Assembly (NCBI GenBank): GCA_013360915.1
Contig: JABWAT010000001.1
Coordinates: 656,981 to 720,980 of the forward strand
Origin: Bacteroidota bacterium
GTDB taxonomy: Bacteria > Bacteroidota > JABWAT01
Direction: 5' to 3'
DNA: 64,000 nucleotides
The translations under genes and the position numbers were made by a program. Of this stretch, positions 61,202-64,000 are shown piece by piece. The stretch's first letter is position 1; each line of letters starts with the position of its first letter. The notes under the pieces were generated by a model that was not told the origin of the DNA, searched no databases, and saw nothing but the letters and a program-made list of their open reading frames with translations.

Positions 61202-62149
61202 TCAGAAAGAATAAGTGAGTGTCAGAGCCGGCACCCGGGTATCGGGTGTAACCGGAACCGACCTCAAAGATAGCCCATAAACACGGTTATGTAAACGGGA
61301 CTGAATGGCGGCGTTCACCGCAGATACCGCATGATTGGCCAGGGTAAGAATAATAAATCCGTTGGCAAGGTTGTGAAGGTCATTGGCTTTCCCGCGCAAA
61401 TCGGCATAGCGCTGGAAGGAAGGGGTGGTGCTTCCCAGGTTTCTGAACAGGCTGATATCCTGAGGTGCATTCCAGTTTCCCGGCGTCTGATTGCCAAAAT
61501 CCCACCAGCCGGGAGTAAACTGATCGTATTTTCCAATCAGTTCGTAATATTGTTGTGAACCATAGGACGGAAGGCTGTGAGAAAAACTGGCACCGGCACC
61601 GTGTTCAAATTTCATCTTTTCTTCAAGCCGGTTAAGCTCTCCCCACCATTCACGGTTTCCGGGCAACTGATTGTCATTGGGATTTAATCTGCTCTTTAAT
61701 GAAGCCGCCTGCGTGCGAGCCAGTTCATCCTGTGCAGAGGATACTTCGGCCACATAGATCAGATAGTCAGCATACTTTCTGGCACTCCAGCCTGTCGATG
61801 GATCATCGGCAATTTTCTGGTAGGCCTTTGTTTCAGAAACAGCTTCAGACTCATAGTACCAGGCTGCAACCACAAAAACCACCTCGGCAGCAAAAAATCC
61901 GATGGCCGACTTATACGCCTCGGCATACCATTCACCCGAACCGGGAACCACTGCAGACATCAGCGCAGCCTTCCAGGGTTTCTTTGTTTCATCATAAAGA
62001 AAATCGGGTACTTGTAACCGGGTCTCCAGGGCCGGTTCAGAGTCAAGCAAAAGGTCCCCGTTCAGAGCGACCTGATCCGACCGGAGAGGTTGCGCCGTCA
62101 GGCTGGAAACCAAACTCATTAAAAGCAGAAATAAAACTGGAAATTTCAT
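61202..62149 (-). CDS. DUF5683-like exported/membrane protein
   Basis: 315 residues with a signal peptide (ending SLTAQP). The DUF5683-type core is KPWKAALMSAVVPGSGEWYAEAYKSAIGFF, in which the PxxA..SAVxPGxGxxY pattern is followed by hydrophobic helices, then a long hydrophilic insertion (about 105-245), another hydrophobic helix (GFIILTLANHAVSAVNAA) and a beta-type C-terminus ending TLTYSF. Such proteins are common in Bacteroidota and uncharacterised. It overlaps the Omp85-like gene by 4 nt and lies 7 nt upstream of the isoprenoid-kinase-like fusion. Confidence 0.82.
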   Translation of the reverse strand: MKFPVLFLLLMSLVSSLTAQPLRSDQVALNGDLLLDSEPALETRLQVPDFLYDETKKPWKAALMSAVVPGSGEWYAEAYKSAIGFFAAEVVFVVAAWYYESEAVSETKAYQKIADDPSTGWSARKYADYLIYVAEVSSAQDELARTQAASLKSRLNPNDNQLPGNREWWGELNRLEEKMKFEHGAGASFSHSLPSYGSQQYYELIGKYDQFTPGWWDFGNQTPGNWNAPQDISLFRNLGSTTPSFQRYADLRGKANDLHNLANGFIILTLANHAVSAVNAAIQSRLHNRVYGLSLRSVPVTPDTRVPALTLTYSF

Positions 62150-64000
62150 CGTTTTTCGAGTCCAAGATCAAAATTGAATAGCATCCCAAAATAGTATAAC
62201 CACTCACGACCAAACCGGACGGAGTCCCGTCCATCAACGGTCCGGAAACCATCTTTTAACTGAATATTGATTGGTTGAAAGCCATAGGCCCCGCTCAGGA
62301 ATAACCGGATGGGCATCAGGTAAAATGCGGATGATTCCAGCCGGAGTTCCCAGCCGGCATCGGTCAGAATTCCGGCCCGGCCAGGGTAATCCCCGGTCCA
62401 GGCTTGCCCGGCATTGGAAAAAACACCTGCAAACAGACGGTCGAAATACCAGAATCCGACATATTTATCGATGGATGGAACCAACGGAAACCGCCAGGCC
62501 ACCTGCGCCTGATAAAACTGATAGCCACCGATCGAATAGAACGGATAGCCCCGCATGCCGGTCAGTCCGCCGCCGTAGTTATAGAAGAACCCTTCGTCAC
62601 CCCGGGCCCATGTGGCTGCTCCACGGATCCACAGATTCAGAGTCTGGGATTTAAAGGGAAGTTCCAGATACTCCTTGTAGCCGAAAGTAAGCCGTTTCAG
62701 CGGATACCGGTCATAAACCGGCAGCAACACCCCGCCTTCCACCCGGAAATCATCGAGCAGATCATTTTGCTCGATGGCCGCGGTGATGCTGAATTCCCTT
62801 CCAACCGGATTGATCTCCCGTTCTCTGGTTGGTTTAATAAAACTGGCCTGCCAATTCAGACTCACCGACTTACCCTTGAAATAATACTGAGAGGATCCCG
62901 GAATGCGGGCGCCAACCGGCTGCCAGAAAAAGCCATCGATTTTGCTGCTGTAATAAGACAACCCATATTTCAGGGTAACCGATTGAACCGGGGAAATTTG
63001 GAATTGCCCGTAGAAATCAATCAGGCTCAGGTTATAAATGGCATCGGTTATGGCACTATCCAATCCTTCCCGGATGGTAACGGCATCATCCGCCACCCGC
63101 GACAGATTGTATATATCGACACCCCACCGGATTGGAGTGAGGTTTTTCAGAAACGGATCCGATACCGACAGCCCTAAATATAAATCCCGGTCCAATTCAG
63201 TATAAGATGCCTTTCCGGTTCCGGGAGCAACCAATGCTGCGCCGGTCAGTTGGATCCAGTCCAGCCGGTCAGCCGAGAAAAAGTAGGTTCCGATCTTCGT
63301 ATCTCTGGAAAGGTTTTCTCCGATTCCCTTCAGGTCGGACCTGCTGAACAGATCGCTGTATTCTCCTGCTGGCTGTGCATAAGAGTCCAGCCTGAGTACC
63401 GGATAAAAGGCAAAAGGGGCCTTATCGATCGCAGGCCGGTAATCCTTCTGTGCGGAAACCGCAGGTTTTGATCCCTCAACCAGATTTATTTCTGCAGGAA
63501 AAACCGGTTTTACGGCTGATTCGGGATGGTTGCTGAACGGAAACTCCCGGTGAGGCACCGCTTTGGGGTACCCGGGTCTGAAACGATGCACTTTATATCC
63601 CGTGCCGGTAAACAGACTGGCAGCCCAGGTGGAATCGTTCAACGGAAGTCCCTGAAAAACACCTCCCATCACCTGAGTCCTCTGAACGCGGTTTCCGGTG
63701 CTGAGGGTGTGCTCGTATAAGTTAAATATTCCGGTCTGATCACTGGTCAGCAACAAACGGTCCTGATCCAGCCAGCGGGGTTCACGGTCATCACCGCCTG
63801 GCCGGTTTACAAACGTCATTGTCCGATTCACAGGATTCAATACATAGACTTCTCTGCCATGAAGCCTGGTGATATCACCAGTCAGCAATCCGTTTTGCTG
63901 GTTGTAATCAAGCGTGTGAAAATCATAATCATCGGCGTTTTCAATCAGGGTGATCAGCGAGTCATTGGAAAGGCACTCCCCGGTAAGTAGATCGGGCAAC
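62146..64000 (-). CDS. Beta-propeller / Omp85-like outer-membrane protein, 5' end outside window
   Basis: The last 618 or so residues of a longer protein; the frame is open to the window edge, so the true start lies beyond. The N-terminal part visible here (about 1-130) reads like TolB/WD40-type propeller blades (GREVYVLNPVNRTMTFVN, DREPRWLDQDRLLLTSDQTGIFNLYEH). The C-terminal part (about 230-617) is a beta-barrel with the Omp85/surface-antigen signature GGGLTGMRGYPFYSIGGYQF and a final strand ending FNFDLGLEKR. BamA-family proteins insert or secrete outer-membrane proteins; the propeller fusion is a recurrent Bacteroidota-type layout. It is the first visible gene of a seven-gene string. Confidence 0.8.
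   Translation of the reverse strand, partial: LPDLLTGECLSNDSLITLIENADDYDFHTLDYNQQNGLLTGDITRLHGREVYVLNPVNRTMTFVNRPGGDDREPRWLDQDRLLLTSDQTGIFNLYEHTLSTGNRVQRTQVMGGVFQGLPLNDSTWAASLFTGTGYKVHRFRPGYPKAVPHREFPFSNHPESAVKPVFPAEINLVEGSKPAVSAQKDYRPAIDKAPFAFYPVLRLDSYAQPAGEYSDLFSRSDLKGIGENLSRDTKIGTYFFSADRLDWIQLTGAALVAPGTGKASYTELDRDLYLGLSVSDPFLKNLTPIRWGVDIYNLSRVADDAVTIREGLDSAITDAIYNLSLIDFYGQFQISPVQSVTLKYGLSYYSSKIDGFFWQPVGARIPGSSQYYFKGKSVSLNWQASFIKPTREREINPVGREFSITAAIEQNDLLDDFRVEGGVLLPVYDRYPLKRLTFGYKEYLELPFKSQTLNLWIRGAATWARGDEGFFYNYGGGLTGMRGYPFYSIGGYQFYQAQVAWRFPLVPSIDKYVGFWYFDRLFAGVFSNAGQAWTGDYPGRAGILTDAGWELRLESSAFYLMPIRLFLSGAYGFQPINIQLKDGFRTVDGRDSVRFGREWLYYFGMLFNFDLGLEKR

Noticed and set aside
1-64000. tRNA, rRNA, riboswitch, IS element or prophage genes
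   Set aside because: No cloverleaf, rRNA segment, transposase, integrase or terminal repeat was recognised on either strand. Searching by eye can miss small RNAs.

Overview
This window is a compact chromosomal segment of a Gram-negative bacterium. It carries 52 protein genes with very short gaps, and I saw no rRNA, tRNA, insertion sequence, prophage or CRISPR array. The NHL-repeat protein ends in a YPNPFNP-type domain, the kind used by the type IX secretion system. There are also DUF3857/transglutaminase and DUF5683-like proteins, an HU-SPOR fusion, outer-membrane barrels and several lipoproteins. Together these point to the FCB superphylum (Bacteroidota and relatives such as Ignavibacteria, Kapabacteria, Kryptonia, Rhodothermia/Balneolia or Calditrichota). 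Many genes have clear AGGAG/GGAGG ribosome sites and several have sigma70-like promoters with 17-nt spacers. That argues against the core Bacteroidia/Flavobacteriia, which use few Shine-Dalgarno sites. The genus is not determinable by eye.

Layout from left to right. 0.1-4.5 kb (minus): purE-purK-uvrC-CDF transporter, all overlapping. 4.6-13 kb (minus): a 1239-residue DUF3857/transglutaminase protein, an NHL-repeat T9SS cargo, htpG. 13-16 kb: an orphan rfbC with a small unknown gene, divergent queC and a small barrel-like protein. 15.8-19.5 kb (minus): thiolase, 3-hydroxyacyl-CoA dehydrogenase, acyl-CoA dehydrogenase and a lipoprotein, giving most of a short-chain beta-oxidation/butyryl-CoA module but no crotonase. 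19.6-28.1 kb (minus): phoH, a coiled-coil lipoprotein/LysM pair with its own promoter and terminator, radC, an LpoA-like periplasmic-binding protein, guaA, gcvH, accC, accB. 28.4-30 kb (plus): lysine 6-aminotransferase and a lone Hpt domain.

30-35.4 kb (minus) is a likely five-gene operon: EVE protein, multidomain glycosidase lipoprotein, Rieske ferredoxin, unusual AAA+ ATPase, YqgE. 35.5-42.3 kb (plus): a small membrane protein, ppdK with a strong terminator, a transglutaminase-like/TPR protein and a metzincin-like lipoprotein. 42.3-52.5 kb (minus): FIST, pepQ, DinB, an unknown membrane protein, then a tightly overlapping set of flippase, polysaccharide-deacetylase-like protein, HAD phosphatase, TPR protein and dicarboxylate symporter. 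ispE (plus) appears leaderless.

53.6-64 kb (minus) is one closely packed seven-gene string: a beta-propeller/Omp85-like protein (cut by the window edge), a DUF5683-like protein, a fusion resembling both kinases of phytol salvage (VTE5-like plus VTE6/DUF92-like), a long TPR protein, an outer-membrane barrel, a small HU, and an HU-transmembrane-SPOR protein. This string is the best candidate for an undescribed system. It would combine polyprenol phosphorylation, outer-membrane proteins and a nucleoid-to-peptidoglycan tether. All functions here are inferred from sequence motifs read by eye.
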